A DNA stretch of 64,000 nucleotides from Ochrobactrum sp. CGA5 (GTDB lineage: Bacteria; Pseudomonadota; Alphaproteobacteria; Rhizobiales; Rhizobiaceae), in assembly GCF_006345815.1 (NCBI RefSeq), contig NZ_VCIG01000007.1:124001-188000 (forward strand), written 5' to 3'. This document shows, one piece after another, positions 50,993-60,541 of the stretch (its first letter is position 1; each line of letters begins with the position of its first letter). A program made the translations under genes and the position numbers. The notes under the pieces were generated by a model. It made no database searches and was not told the DNA's origin. It worked only from the letters and a program-made list of their open reading frames with translations.

Positions 50993-53569
50993 ATGCGCCA
51001 AGGATATTCGCCATCATACCCGCTGCGTGACGAGCGGATTACGGAAGACAGGCTGAAACTGGCCAATCTCTTCCGCAGGCAGTTCTATATTCTGTTCGGC
51101 TTAGGGCTTCTGGCGCTCACTGGCATGGCTGTGGGCGCATTGGCGACATGGAATGTCGCCGATCCGAGTTTCAGTCACGCAACTGACAATCCGGTCACGA
51201 ATGCGCTTGGCTATCCCGGCGCTGTGTTCTCCGACATTGCTATGCAGTTTTTCGGTCTGGCGAGTGTTCCCGCTCTGCTTCCGCTCGCTGTCTGGTCGCT
51301 GCTGTTGATGACGCGCGGTGGCATTGGACGGGTCGCCAAGCGTAGCTTCGCATGGCTTGGCGCTGCTTTGCTATTCGCAGCCATCGCTAGCTGCTTCGCC
51401 GTACCTGCAAGCTGGCCGATGCCGATCGGTCTCGGTGGCGTTTTCGGTGACATGATCCTGAAGTTTCCGGGGCTCTTCCTGGGTAGCTTCCCGCAGGGCG
51501 CCATCGCATCGGGCATTGCGCTTATCCTTGCAGTCCCGGCTTTCTGGCTCTGTCTTTTCGCCAGCGGTATCATTGGGCGCGGTGCGGGGATCGTCAATCC
51601 TGCGCAGCCTTCTGCCCGGCGTGGTGCGGAGGAAGATGATTTCGCGGCGAATGACGAGGACGATGAAGCATCAGCCGGTGGCGGTTTCCAGCTTATGGGC
51701 GCACTCACCCATCTGGCACTGACCACGACCGCGAACTTCAAGCGCCTGACCGGGCTTGGCCGACGTCGCCCGCGTGCGGAAGATTTCGACGATATGCGCG
51801 TCGTGCGCCGCAATGCCGAAACACGCAACGCGCCGCGCCGTGAACCCGGTTTCGGTGCGCCTGCCGCTGCCGATGACGAACCGCCTTTCGATATGGACGA
51901 TATGGATGACGGCGCGCCGCTCGCCGGTCAGGAATGGCACGATGCGCCGCCGCCGCGGAGCCGCAAGGCCCGCGTGGAACAGGCCGCCCCATCGCCTAAG
52001 CCCGGTCCACGCGCCCAGCGCGAGGCACAGCCATCCTTCCTCAAGGACAACGGCGTCTTCGAAATGCCATCACTGCATTTCCTTGCCGAGCCGAAGCTTG
52101 TCCAGCGCGATCCTGCGCTTTCCAAGGATGCGCTGGAACAGAACGCCCGTTTGCTGGAAGGTGTTCTGGAAGATTTCGGTGTGCGTGGTGAAATCATCAA
52201 TGTGAAACCTGGCCCGGTCGTCACGCTTTACGAACTGGAACCTGCGCCGGGTATCAAGTCTTCACGCGTCATCGGCCTTGCCGACGATATCGCCCGCTCG
52301 ATGAGCGCGATTGCGGCACGCGTGGCCGTCATTCCGGGACGCAATGCCATCGGCATCGAACTGCCGAACCCGAAGCGTGAAATGGTTTATCTGCGCGAAA
52401 TGCTGGCAAGCCGCGACTTCGAACAGTCCAAGGCGAAACTGGCGCTTGCGCTCGGCAAGACCATCAATGGTGAGCCGGTCATCGCCGATATTGCGAAGAT
52501 GCCGCATGTTCTCGTTGCGGGTACAACCGGTTCGGGCAAGTCGGTGGCGATCAACACGATGATCCTGTCGCTGCTCTATCGCATGACGCCGCAGGAATGC
52601 CGCCTGATCATGATCGATCCGAAGATGCTGGAACTCTCCGTCTATGACGGTATTCCGCATCTGCTGACGCCCGTTGTGACCGATCCGAAGAAAGCTGTCG
52701 TTGCGCTCAAATGGACCGTTCGCGAAATGGAAGACCGCTATCGCAAGATGTCGAAGGTCGGCGTTCGCAATATTGACGGTTTCAATCAGCGTGTCGGCCT
52801 TGCGCAGAAGAAGGGCGAGCCGATCGCCCGCACCGTGCAGACGGGCTTTGACCGCAATACCGGCGAGGCGATTTACGAGACAGAAGAACTCGATCTCGAG
52901 CCGATGCCGTATATCGTCGTGATTATCGACGAAATGGCTGACCTGATGATGGTCGCTGGCAAGGATATCGAAGGTGCCGTGCAGCGTCTGGCGCAGATGG
53001 CCCGTGCGGCGGGAATCCACGTCATCATGGCGACGCAGCGTCCTTCGGTCGATGTCATCACCGGCACGATCAAGGCCAATTTCCCGACCCGTATTTCCTT
53101 CCAGGTGACGTCGAAAATCGACAGTCGCACCATTTTGGGCGAGCAGGGTGCCGAACAGCTTCTCGGTCAGGGCGATATGCTCTTCATGGCTGGCGGCGGT
53201 CGTATCCAGCGCGTGCACGGACCATTCGTCGGCGACGACGAGGTGGAACGCATCGTGCAGCATCTGAAGCTTCAGGGCGTGCCGGAATATCTCGACGCCA
53301 TCACCGAGGATGAAGAAGACGACGAAGGCGGCAGCGGTCCGGCTGGTACTGGCAATCTGGAAGATTCTGACGATCCTTACGATCAGGCCGTTGCCGTGGT
53401 GCTGCGTGACAAGAAGGCTTCGACTTCCTACATCCAGCGTCGTCTCGGCATCGGTTATAACCGGGCTGCCTCAATCATCGAACGCATGGAAGAGGAGGGG
53501 ATTGTCGGTCCGGCCAACCATGCGGGCAAGCGTGAAATTTTGGTTCCGACTGGCGACGATGATTTCTGA
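50993..53569 (+). CDS. ftsK: DNA translocase FtsK
   Basis: FtsK anchors at the septum and pumps DNA towards dif, activating XerCD. I use the ATG at 50993 (858 residues); an in-frame ATG at 50933 is possible. Four N-terminal membrane helices span about residues 30-200, a variable Asp/Pro/Arg-rich linker covers about 215-380, and the motor has [16 protein letters not shown] near 510 (Walker A), [13 protein letters not shown] near 640 (Walker B) and [13 protein letters not shown]. The C-terminal gamma winged helix ([21 protein letters not shown]) binds KOPS sites. xerC lies 18 kb upstream. Confidence 0.95.
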   Translation: MRQGYSPSYPLRDERITEDRLKLANLFRRQFYILFGLGLLALTGMAVGALATWNVADPSFSHATDNPVTNALGYPGAVFSDIAMQFFGLASVPALLPLAVWSLLLMTRGGIGRVAKRSFAWLGAALLFAAIASCFAVPASWPMPIGLGGVFGDMILKFPGLFLGSFPQGAIASGIALILAVPAFWLCLFASGIIGRGAGIVNPAQPSARRGAEEDDFAANDEDDEASAGGGFQLMGALTHLALTTTANFKRLTGLGRRRPRAEDFDDMRVVRRNAETRNAPRREPGFGAPAAADDEPPFDMDDMDDGAPLAGQEWHDAPPPRSRKARVEQAAPSPKPGPRAQREAQPSFLKDNGVFEMPSLHFLAEPKLVQRDPALSKDALEQNARLLEGVLEDFGVRGEIINVKPGPVVTLYELEPAPGIKSSRVIGLADDIARSMSAIAARVAVIPGRNAIGIELPNPKREMVYLREMLASRDFEQSKAKLALALGKTINGEPVIADIAKMPHVLVAGTTGSGKSVAINTMILSLLYRMTPQECRLIMIDPKMLELSVYDGIPHLLTPVVTDPKKAVVALKWTVREMEDRYRKMSKVGVRNIDGFNQRVGLAQKKGEPIARTVQTGFDRNTGEAIYETEELDLEPMPYIVVIIDEMADLMMVAGKDIEGAVQRLAQMARAAGIHVIMATQRPSVDVITGTIKANFPTRISFQVTSKIDSRTILGEQGAEQLLGQGDMLFMAGGGRIQRVHGPFVGDDEVERIVQHLKLQGVPEYLDAITEDEEDDEGGSGPAGTGNLEDSDDPYDQAVAVVLRDKKASTSYIQRRLGIGYNRAASIIERMEEEGIVGPANHAGKREILVPTGDDDF

Positions 53570-53609
53570 TGGCCATACTCGCGCCCAACTGGCGGCGTAG
53601 TTAAACAGA

Positions 53610-54302
53610 ATGATGAAAAGAGAAAGTTTGTCGATGATGTTCTCCCGTTTCTCCGCCTTCGCGAAAGCTGGTCGTCTTGCAGCCGTGCTGGGAATGGGAG
53701 CGCTTGGCCTTGGTATGACGTCACTGTTGCTGGCGCCGGTCACGGCGATGGCGCAAGGGGCGGGCGGCGGCGCGGCGGCGCAACAGATTGCAGATCATTT
53801 CTCATCGGTGCGCACCATGACCGGCGAGTTCGTACAGTTCGGCCCGAAGGGCGAACAGACGGGCGGCACTTTCTATATCGAGCGTCCGGGCAAGATCCGC
53901 TTCAACTACAACAATTCTCCGATCCGGGTGATTTCGGACGGCGAATCGGTCGTCATCAACAATCGCAAGCTCGACACCTGGGACCTCTATCCGCTTTCAA
54001 AGACGCCCTTGAAGTTGCTGCTGGCGGATCGCATCGATCTGGGTGGCGGACGTCTTCAGAACGTGAAGCAGGAACCGGATATGACAACGCTGGTGCTGGG
54101 CGACAAGTCAATCTTCGGCGATTCAAAGATCACCATGATGTTCGATCCGAAGTCCTACGAGTTGAAGCAGTGGACCATCACCGACGCGCAAAAGCTTGAT
54201 ACCACTGTGATGATCTTCAACGTGCGCAGCGGTGTGCGCTTTACGGACGATATGTTCAAGATCGACTATCAGCGCATCGCCATGAAGCGCAAAGGTCAGT
54301 AA
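53610..54302 (+). CDS. lolA: Outer-membrane lipoprotein carrier LolA
   Basis: LolA ferries lipoproteins across the periplasm from LolCDE to the outer membrane. It is 230 residues from the first ATG; an in-frame ATG pair at 53634 is also possible and would leave a more typical signal peptide. Signal segment LAAVLGMGALGLGMTSLLL ends at AMA-QG near residue 49. The mature part has FSSVRTMTGEFVQFGPKGEQTGGTFYIERPGKIRF-like LolA beta strands near 65-95 (shown in pieces) and FDPKSYELKQWTITDAQ near 175. Its position after ftsK is one I recall from other Rhizobiales. Confidence 0.9.
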   Translation: MMKRESLSMMFSRFSAFAKAGRLAAVLGMGALGLGMTSLLLAPVTAMAQGAGGGAAAQQIADHFSSVRTMTGEFVQFGPKGEQTGGTFYIERPGKIRFNYNNSPIRVISDGESVVINNRKLDTWDLYPLSKTPLKLLLADRIDLGGGRLQNVKQEPDMTTLVLGDKSIFGDSKITMMFDPKSYELKQWTITDAQKLDTTVMIFNVRSGVRFTDDMFKIDYQRIAMKRKGQ

Positions 54303-54391
54303 CTGTCACCTTGCTATGGCAAGCTGTTTGCATTTGTCGGATAAATGATTAGGTTCGCGGCATCTTTTTCGTTGCTGCGAGTCCGATCTCC

Positions 54392-55198
54392 ATGGCTTTT
54401 TCCGTTGCTACCTGGAACATCAATTCCGTTCGTCTGCGTATGCCGCTTGTCGAACAGTTTCTGCGGGATTATCAGCCTGATGTTCTGTGTCTTCAGGAAA
54501 CAAAGTGCCCTGATAACCTGTTTCCGGCCAAGGGTTTTCGCGCGCTCGGCTATGAACACATCGCGATCAGCGGTCAGAAAGGTTATCACGGCGTTGCAAC
54601 AATTTCGCGGCGTCCGCTGACGGACGTGGAAAAGATTGGCTTCTGTGAAATGGGCGATTGCCGCCATTTGAGCGCGGTGGTGGAAGCCGGTAGTAAAAAG
54701 CTTCGTATTCATAATTTCTACGTTCCCGCGGGCGGTGATGAGCCGGACCCGGAGATCAATCCGAAGTTTGCTCATAAGCTTGCTTTTCTCGAAGAAATGC
54801 GCGCCATCGTCGCCGACCGGCAAGACGGGCACTCTTCCGTTCTCGTTGGCGATCTCAATATCGCTCCGCTTGAAAATGATGTCTGGTCCCATAAGCAACT
54901 ACTCAAGATTGTCAGCCATACGCCGATCGAAACTGAAACGCTGGAAGACCTGCGTGTGAAGGGTGGTTGGAGCGATCTGATGCGACAGCTTGTTCCTGCA
55001 GATCAGAAAATCTTCACCTGGTGGAGCTATCGTGCCAAGGACTGGGCAGAATCGGATCGCGGTCGCAGGCTGGATCACGTCTGGGGTTCTGCTGATCTCG
55101 AAGGGCACATGCAAGGTCTGCAAATCCTTCGCGATGCACGCGGTTGGGATCGCCCATCCGACCACGTGCCCGTTATTGCGACATTCGATCTGGATTGA
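54392..55198 (+). CDS. xthA: Exodeoxyribonuclease III
   Basis: An ExoIII-type AP endonuclease/3'-phosphodiesterase in base-excision repair, 268 residues. It opens FSVATWNINSVRLRMPL; metal-ligand Glu is in CLQETKC near residues 31-37; VLVGDLNIAPLENDVW near 149-164 carries the Asp-Asn pair; and the C-terminal RRLDHVWGSADL and SDHVPVIATF near 257-266 hold the catalytic Asp-His. Cytoplasmic. Confidence 0.96.
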   Translation: MAFSVATWNINSVRLRMPLVEQFLRDYQPDVLCLQETKCPDNLFPAKGFRALGYEHIAISGQKGYHGVATISRRPLTDVEKIGFCEMGDCRHLSAVVEAGSKKLRIHNFYVPAGGDEPDPEINPKFAHKLAFLEEMRAIVADRQDGHSSVLVGDLNIAPLENDVWSHKQLLKIVSHTPIETETLEDLRVKGGWSDLMRQLVPADQKIFTWWSYRAKDWAESDRGRRLDHVWGSADLEGHMQGLQILRDARGWDRPSDHVPVIATFDLD

Positions 55199-55248
55199 TC
55201 GCGTCGTAGGGCCTATATAGAGAGGAGTCTAACAAGGAGAGAAGAACG

Positions 55249-55353
55249 ATGGATCGGATTGCGCTGTTTCATATGACCAGTGTTATCAACGTTTCCATGG
55301 TTCGCGATGTCTGCTCTTCTTACTCTTCGGGATATTTCCTGCGTCACGGCTGA
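55249..55353 (+). CDS. 34-codon leader ORF overlapping the ABC-F start
   Basis: ATG at 55249 has AAGGAG (55234-55239) 9 bases upstream, the best ribosome site in this region. The frame encodes 34 residues beginning MDRIALFHMTSV and ending at TGA 55351-55353, 44 bases inside the ABC-F gene in another frame. The ABC-F ATG at 55307 lacks a ribosome site of its own. This suggests a leader peptide controlling ABC-F translation by coupling or attenuation. It is inference from sequence only. Confidence 0.45.
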   Translation: MDRIALFHMTSVINVSMVRDVCSSYSSGYFLRHG

Positions 55354-56887
55354 TGGTCGTAGTCTCTTCGAATCTATAAATTTCAGCATACCCGAAGGCC
55401 GTATTGGTCTGGTCGGGCGCAATGGTGTGGGTAAATCCACGCTGTTGCGCGTGATGAGTGGCGCGCTGCTCCCGACAAGCGGAAATGTGACGGTGAACGG
55501 AACTATCGGTGTGTTGCGGCAGAATATCGGCAGCGATGCTACCGAGACGCTAGCTGACCTTTTCGATGTGCGCACAGATTTCGATATACTGACGCGTGTA
55601 GCACAGGGCTTGGCCAGTGACACTGATCTGGATGAGGCCGACTGGCTTCTACCGCAGCGCTTTGCCGATGCACTACAGCAGCTTGGTTTGCCTGATATGG
55701 TTCCCGACATCTCTGTTTCAGCCTTGAGCGGAGGTCAGCAGACACGTGCAGCGCTTGCAGCCCTAATCTTCCACAAGCCCGATCTCATTCTTTTGGACGA
55801 GCCGACCAATAATCTCGATTGTGCCGGTCGCAAGGCGGTTGTCGAATTACTGACCGCTTGGTGCGGTGCTGCCGTGGTGGTCAGTCATGACCGCGAGCTG
55901 TTGAAATTCATGGATGCGATAGCTGAATTATCTTCCGATGGGCTGCGGTTCTATGGTGGTAACTGGGATTTTTATCACGAGAGAAAGACCGAGGAGCGCG
56001 AGATGGCTGCACGCGATCTTGCAACAGCGCGGCGCGAGGTCGAGCAGGTCGAACGCAAGGCGCAGGCGGCCGCTGAACGACAGGCGCGCAGTGACGCGCG
56101 GGGTCGCAGGTCGCGTACTGATGCTGGGATGAGCAAGATGCTGCTCGATGCGCGTAAGGATCGTGCGCAACGGTCGAAAGGCCGGGGCGATGTGCTCGCG
56201 GAGCGCCAGTCTTGCTGGGCCAGCGCGCGATTGCGGGAGGCCGAGGCAAAGGTCGAGCGGGTAAAGCCGATGCATTTCGATGTGGCGGGCGCAGTTCTGC
56301 CTCCCGGTCGCGTCATGCTCGATATGCAGAATGTTTCGGGCGGGCCGCAAGCCGATTATCCGGTGATCCGCGACCTGTCATTGAAGATCATGGGGGGCGA
56401 GCGTGTGGCTGTCGGGGGGCCGAATGGGGCGGGCAAGACCAGCCTTCTGCGGCTGATGACAGGGGAGCTTCAACCTGTGGCCGGAACCGTCATGCGCCCC
56501 GCGCGCATAGCAATGTTCGATCAACAGATGCACCTGATGAATCGTGACCAGACCCTTTATGAGAATTATCGGCGTCTCAACCCGGTATCGAACGACAATG
56601 ATGCGCGTGCAGCGCTGGCGCGCTTTTCATTTCGTGGCGAGGGTGCCTCACGGCTTGCCGGTAGTCTGAGCGGAGGAGAATTGTTGCGCGCGGCACTTGC
56701 CTGCGTCTTGGGCGGCACGGAGCGTCCTGAACTCCTGATCCTGGATGAACCGACCAATCATCTCGATCTCGATTCCATTGAAGCGCTGGAAGCCGCTCTC
56801 AATGCCTATGAAGGGGCATTGATCGTCGTGAGCCATGATCATTCTTTTCTTGATGCTATCGGGTTGGAAAGAGTGATTGAACTCTGA
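55307..56887 (+). CDS. ABC-F family ATPase
   Basis: A 526-residue soluble protein with two ABC modules and no membrane domain. Module 1: GRNGVGKSTLL near residue 38, LSGGQQTRAALAALI near 142, ILLDEPTNNLD near 163. The interdomain linker (about 225-330) is Arg/Ala/Glu-rich. Module 2: GPNGAGKTSLLRL near 370, LSGGELLRAALACV near 454, ILDEPTNHLD near 479. ABC-F proteins act on the ribosomal E site; some protect against antibiotics, others (Uup, Ettl-like) tune translation. The shortish linker does not settle which. The leader ORF upstream makes inducible control worth considering. Confidence 0.93.
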   Translation: MSALLTLRDISCVTADGRSLFESINFSIPEGRIGLVGRNGVGKSTLLRVMSGALLPTSGNVTVNGTIGVLRQNIGSDATETLADLFDVRTDFDILTRVAQGLASDTDLDEADWLLPQRFADALQQLGLPDMVPDISVSALSGGQQTRAALAALIFHKPDLILLDEPTNNLDCAGRKAVVELLTAWCGAAVVVSHDRELLKFMDAIAELSSDGLRFYGGNWDFYHERKTEEREMAARDLATARREVEQVERKAQAAAERQARSDARGRRSRTDAGMSKMLLDARKDRAQRSKGRGDVLAERQSCWASARLREAEAKVERVKPMHFDVAGAVLPPGRVMLDMQNVSGGPQADYPVIRDLSLKIMGGERVAVGGPNGAGKTSLLRLMTGELQPVAGTVMRPARIAMFDQQMHLMNRDQTLYENYRRLNPVSNDNDARAALARFSFRGEGASRLAGSLSGGELLRAALACVLGGTERPELLILDEPTNHLDLDSIEALEAALNAYEGALIVVSHDHSFLDAIGLERVIEL

Positions 56888-56920
56888 AAAGGGTAATCGC
56901 GCTTTGATCATTTATTTTAC

Positions 56921-56959
56921 GCGCATCCTGAAAACCGCTTGACCCTTTTCGGGATGCGC
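56921..56959. repeat. dispersed hairpin repeat, copy 3 (terminator position)
   Basis: Arms GCGCATCC-T-GAAAA and TTTTC-G-GGATGCGC enclose CCGCTTGACCC. It sits exactly between the convergent ABC-F and cyclic-nucleotide-binding genes and probably serves as their terminator. The core resembles copies 1 and 2. Confidence 0.75.
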
Positions 56960-57409
56960 TTAAAGGCGCGGTGCAACCTTTTCGATTTCGCCGATCAATT
57001 CCAGCAGGTTGCGACTGATATGCGTGTGGAGCGATGCCGCCACTTCGGGATATTCTTCCAGAATGCGTCGGAAGATTGCACGGCTGATGCGAATAACTTC
57101 GGTTTCCGTTTCGGCGATCGCACCCGTGAGACGCGAGGTCTGTGCGATCAACGCCATTTCTCCGATCATGGCACCGGGACCGACAGGGCGGATCGCAATC
57201 CGCCCTTCGTCTCGTTCGTGAAAAAGGGTGATACTGCCCGATACGACGATATAGGCGCAGTCGGCGCTTTGTCCTTCGCGGAAAAGCTCACGGCCAGCTC
57301 TCAGAACGAGGCGTTCCGCACCGAAGGCAAGCAACCGCAACTGTTCGGGCGCGAAAGACTCGAACAGGCCTACCGTGCCGAGAATACGAATATCGTCATC
57401 GAGCGCCAT
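56960..57409 (-). CDS. Cyclic-nucleotide-binding domain protein without DNA-binding domain
   Basis: A 149-residue single-domain protein of the cNMP-binding fold. LFESFAPEQLRLLAFGAERLVL near residues 15-36, GQSADCAYIVVSGSITLF near 46-63 and GPGAMIGEMALIAQTSRLTGAIA near 77-99 (phosphate-binding cassette, with GEMAL and an Arg-adjacent SRLTG) are clear. The helix-turn-helix of Crp/Fnr proteins is missing, so it is not itself a transcription factor. It follows cenR 34 bases downstream on the same strand. In Brucella a similar protein is reported in one operon with the CenR orthologue OtpR; that link is from memory. Confidence 0.85.
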   Translation of the reverse strand: MALDDDIRILGTVGLFESFAPEQLRLLAFGAERLVLRAGRELFREGQSADCAYIVVSGSITLFHERDEGRIAIRPVGPGAMIGEMALIAQTSRLTGAIAETETEVIRISRAIFRRILEEYPEVAASLHTHISRNLLELIGEIEKVAPRL

Positions 57410-57443
57410 GGATCGTCAATACACCTGCATCGGGCGCTGTCCA

Positions 57444-58127
57444 TCATGGGACAAGCTTGTATCCCCCGCTTTCTGTGACCAGAAGTGCCGCATTGGACGG
57501 ATCTTTTTCGATTTTCTGGCGCAGCCGATAGACGTGGGTTTCCAGCGTATGCGTGGTCACGCCCGAATTGTAGCCCCATACTTCTTCAAGGAGCACATCG
57601 CGACTGATAACTTTATCGCCGGCGCGATAGAGATATTTGATGATCGCCGCTTCCTTTTCGGTGAGGCGTATCTTGCTGCCCTTTTCGTCGATAAGAAGTT
57701 TCTGGCCCGGTTTGAATGTATAGGGACCAACAATGAACGTCGCGTCCTCGCTTTGTTCGTGCTGGCGTAGCTGCGCGCGCACGCGCGCCAGAAGCACCGC
57801 GAATTTGAACGGCTTGGTGACGTAATCATTGGCGCCCGATTCGAGGCCGAGAATCGTATCCGATTCCGTATCGTGACCTGTGAGCATAATGATAGGCGCC
57901 TTGAAACCACCTTTGCGCAGCAGTTTTACGGCTTCACGCCCATCCATATCCGGCAGGCCGACATCCATGATGAGGAGATCTACAATGCCGTTGCGCGCAG
58001 TCTGGATACCTTTTGTGGCATTGTCTTCCTGCAAAATCTGGAATTCTTCGCACAGCTCAAGCTGCTCGACGAGAATGGAGCGGAGGTCCTCGTCATCGTC
58101 CACAATCAGTATCGTACGGCCTGTCAT
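57444..58127 (-). CDS. cenR: OmpR-family response regulator, CenR/OtpR type
   Basis: A 227-residue response regulator. The receiver has acidic residues in ILIVDDDEDL near 5-14, the phosphorylated Asp in LLIMDVGLPDMDGREA near 54, Thr in IIMLTGHDTESD near 80-91 and Lys in ANDYVTKPF near 103. The winged helix includes RLTEKEAAIIKYLYR near 155 and GYNSGVTTHTLETHVYRLRQKIE near 188-210. The SEDATF-VGPYTF linker and DVGLPDMDGREA fit the essential alphaproteobacterial envelope regulator CenR (OtpR in Brucella). I start at 58127. Its histidine kinase is not adjacent. Confidence 0.85.
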   Translation of the reverse strand: MTGRTILIVDDDEDLRSILVEQLELCEEFQILQEDNATKGIQTARNGIVDLLIMDVGLPDMDGREAVKLLRKGGFKAPIIMLTGHDTESDTILGLESGANDYVTKPFKFAVLLARVRAQLRQHEQSEDATFIVGPYTFKPGQKLLIDEKGSKIRLTEKEAAIIKYLYRAGDKVISRDVLLEEVWGYNSGVTTHTLETHVYRLRQKIEKDPSNAALLVTESGGYKLVP

Positions 58128-58271
58128 GCCTGTCCTCGTTACTCTTTGATTTAAATGGCTCTTGGTGCTTTTATGACATTTAATGGTGACAAGTTGAAGC
58201 GGCGAAACGCGAAACCGTTTTTTGCTTTCGCCAACTACAACTTGGAACATGCATGACACGGAGGCGGAGGC

Positions 58272-58817
58272 TTGGCTAGATACAAAATTAGCCTGGGAAT
58301 CGGCGTTATCGATGTTCGGGCCAAACCGGGCCACAAGACTCGCGGTTTGCTTGTTGCAGGCAATCTGGTGCTGGAATGCGCTCTTGGCAAGGGGGGAATC
58401 AGTGCGTTCAAGCGCGAAGGCGACGGGGCGACACCTCTGGCATCCATGCGATTGCTCTATGGCTATAGGCGCGGAGACAAAGGCGCGCTGCCGTCATCGC
58501 GCCTGCCGCTCGGGCGTATCCGCCGTCTGGACGGCTGGTGCGATGCGCCTTCGGACGCCAATTACAATCGCCCGGTGCGCCTGCCCTACAAGGCAAGCCA
58601 TGAGGTCATGTGGCGGAACGACCATAATTACGATGTCTGCATTGTCATGGATTGGAACATTGTACCGCGCCGCCGCGGATGCGGCAGTGCGATATTCTTT
58701 CATCTTGCACGACCGGGCTATACGCCGACCGAAGGCTGCATAGCGCTGAAGCGCGCCGACATGGCGCGCCTCCTGCCTCATTTGACGGATCGGACTGTGA
58801 TCCGTGTTCTGCGATAG
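58272..58817 (+). CDS. L,D-transpeptidase family protein (YkuD domain)
   Basis: A 181-residue protein with a YkuD-like catalytic region: SAIFFHLARPGYTPTEGCIAL near residues 138-158 gives the His and the Cys nucleophile. L,D-transpeptidases cross-link peptidoglycan at 3-3 bonds or attach proteins to it. No ATG fits; the only sensible start is TTG at 58272, with GGAGG (58260-58264) 7 bases upstream. No signal peptide is seen, which is unusual for an enzyme acting on peptidoglycan, so another export route or a non-classical role is possible. Confidence 0.8.
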   Translation: MARYKISLGIGVIDVRAKPGHKTRGLLVAGNLVLECALGKGGISAFKREGDGATPLASMRLLYGYRRGDKGALPSSRLPLGRIRRLDGWCDAPSDANYNRPVRLPYKASHEVMWRNDHNYDVCIVMDWNIVPRRRGCGSAIFFHLARPGYTPTEGCIALKRADMARLLPHLTDRTVIRVLR

Positions 58818-58822
58818 TCTAC

Positions 58823-60307
58823 TCAATGTGCAGCAGCAACGACCCTGACCTCATTGCCATCAGCGTCATAGAGCTTGCCGTTCAGGAAATAATCGCCGTC
58901 ATGCAGCTCAGAGATGTTGTGGTGGCGGATGATGCGTTCCGTACCTTCCGCGAAGACTGACATCTGATTGCTATTGCCGAGCTTGATCTCATTGAACATC
59001 AGGTTGAGCGCCATAGCCATCAACGCTGCCGAGCTGATACCGGAATGAAAAATGGTTTCGAACCAGCTCGGAAAGTGGTGGTAGAACTGGGGTGCCGCGA
59101 TCGGGATCATGCCGAAGCCTATCGAGGTCGCGACGATGATGAGATTGACATTGTTCTCATAGTCCACTTTGGCGAGGGTACGGATGCCGCTTGCAGCTAC
59201 CGTGCCGAACAAGACGATACCTGCTCCCCCCAGAACCGAGGGAGGAACGCAGGCAATCACTCGGCCCATCACGGGCAGGAGGCCGAGCGTGATGAGGATC
59301 AGTCCGCCTGTTGCCACGACATAACGGCTTTTCACACCTGTCACCGCGACAAGTCCGACGTTCTGCGCGAAGGCGCTTTGTGTGAAAGAACCTACAACCG
59401 GCGAAAGGATGCTGGAAAGCATATCCGCTCGTAAGCCATTGGCGAGACGTCGGGAGTCCACTTTCGTGCCAAGGATTTCACCGACTGCCAGAATATCGGC
59501 GGAAGTCTCGACGAGTGTAACCATGATTACGATGAACATTGAAAGCGTTGCCGCAAGGCTGAACACTGGCATGCCGAAATGGAAGACCTCTGGCAGCGCC
59601 ATCATCGAACCTTCACCCACCCGCGAAAAATCGGTCATGCCGAGTGCCCAGGCAATAAAGGTTCCGATGACCATGGCGAACAGGATTGAAAGCCGGGAAA
59701 TCGTGGCATTGCCCATCTTGCTGAGAATGAGAACGATAACCAGTGTGAGGCCTGCAAGACCGATATTGGCCATGCTGCCGAACTCGGGGCTATTACTGTC
59801 TCCGCCCATCGCCCAACGCGCTGCAACAGGCATCAGCGTCAGGCCAATGGTGGTGATGACGATGCCTGTAACGAGTGGTGGAAAGAAGCGCGTGATGCGC
59901 GAGAATATCGGCGTGATGATAAGGCCGATCGCTGCCGCGGCGATCACGGCGCCAAGTACCACCTGCAAGCCCGCTTCACCTGTCTGGCTTGATGTGACGA
60001 TGGTCACCATGGTGGCGACACCTGCAAACGAGACACCCTGAACCAAAGGTAGCTGGCAGCCGAAAAAGGGAACGCCGATGGTTTGCAGGACAGTCGCGAC
60101 ACCGCCGGCAAAAAGCGATGCGGTGATGAGCAGGCCGATTTCAGTCGGGCTGAGGCCCGCTGCCTGACCGATGATCAGAGGAACCGCCACGATGCCACCA
60201 TACATTGTCAGCACATGCTGGAAGCCATATGCCAGATTGGCGGTCACAGATAGTTTTTCATCTTCGGGACGCGAAAGCGTATCCGCCCCGGACTGGTGCG
60301 TATTCAA
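58823..60307 (-). CDS. NCS2 nucleobase:cation symporter (xanthine/uric acid type)
   Basis: A 494-residue, 14-helix transporter of the NCS2/NAT family. LAYGFQHVLTMYGGIVAVPLII near residues 26-47 and QTIGVPFFGCQLPLVQGVSF near 86-105 are typical of the xanthine/uric acid branch, with QNVGLVAVTGVKSRYVV near 322-338 as the family signature loop. Start is TTG at 60307, preceded by GGAGGAAG. Substrate xanthine, urate or both is inferred. No purine riboswitch is seen upstream. Confidence 0.9.
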   Translation of the reverse strand: MNTHQSGADTLSRPEDEKLSVTANLAYGFQHVLTMYGGIVAVPLIIGQAAGLSPTEIGLLITASLFAGGVATVLQTIGVPFFGCQLPLVQGVSFAGVATMVTIVTSSQTGEAGLQVVLGAVIAAAAIGLIITPIFSRITRFFPPLVTGIVITTIGLTLMPVAARWAMGGDSNSPEFGSMANIGLAGLTLVIVLILSKMGNATISRLSILFAMVIGTFIAWALGMTDFSRVGEGSMMALPEVFHFGMPVFSLAATLSMFIVIMVTLVETSADILAVGEILGTKVDSRRLANGLRADMLSSILSPVVGSFTQSAFAQNVGLVAVTGVKSRYVVATGGLILITLGLLPVMGRVIACVPPSVLGGAGIVLFGTVAASGIRTLAKVDYENNVNLIIVATSIGFGMIPIAAPQFYHHFPSWFETIFHSGISSAALMAMALNLMFNEIKLGNSNQMSVFAEGTERIIRHHNISELHDGDYFLNGKLYDADGNEVRVVAAAH

Positions 60308-60541
60308 TGATACTTCCTCCCAGCAGGCGCGAACGTATCGACAACCTGCTCTCTCCGTTCTCCCTGCGCTGGATCGTCATGATGCCCTGTCTTTCGATGG
60401 GGAACCGACGATGAAATGCGCAATGTCTCCTCCAAAGACATGTGGCAGAAGTATACTCGCAGCCGTCCGGATGACTGTGCCTGTTTTGCTTGAAATTGTT
60501 TTCGATGCGGGAACGTGAATGTTGAGGGAGTTTTTCAGCTC

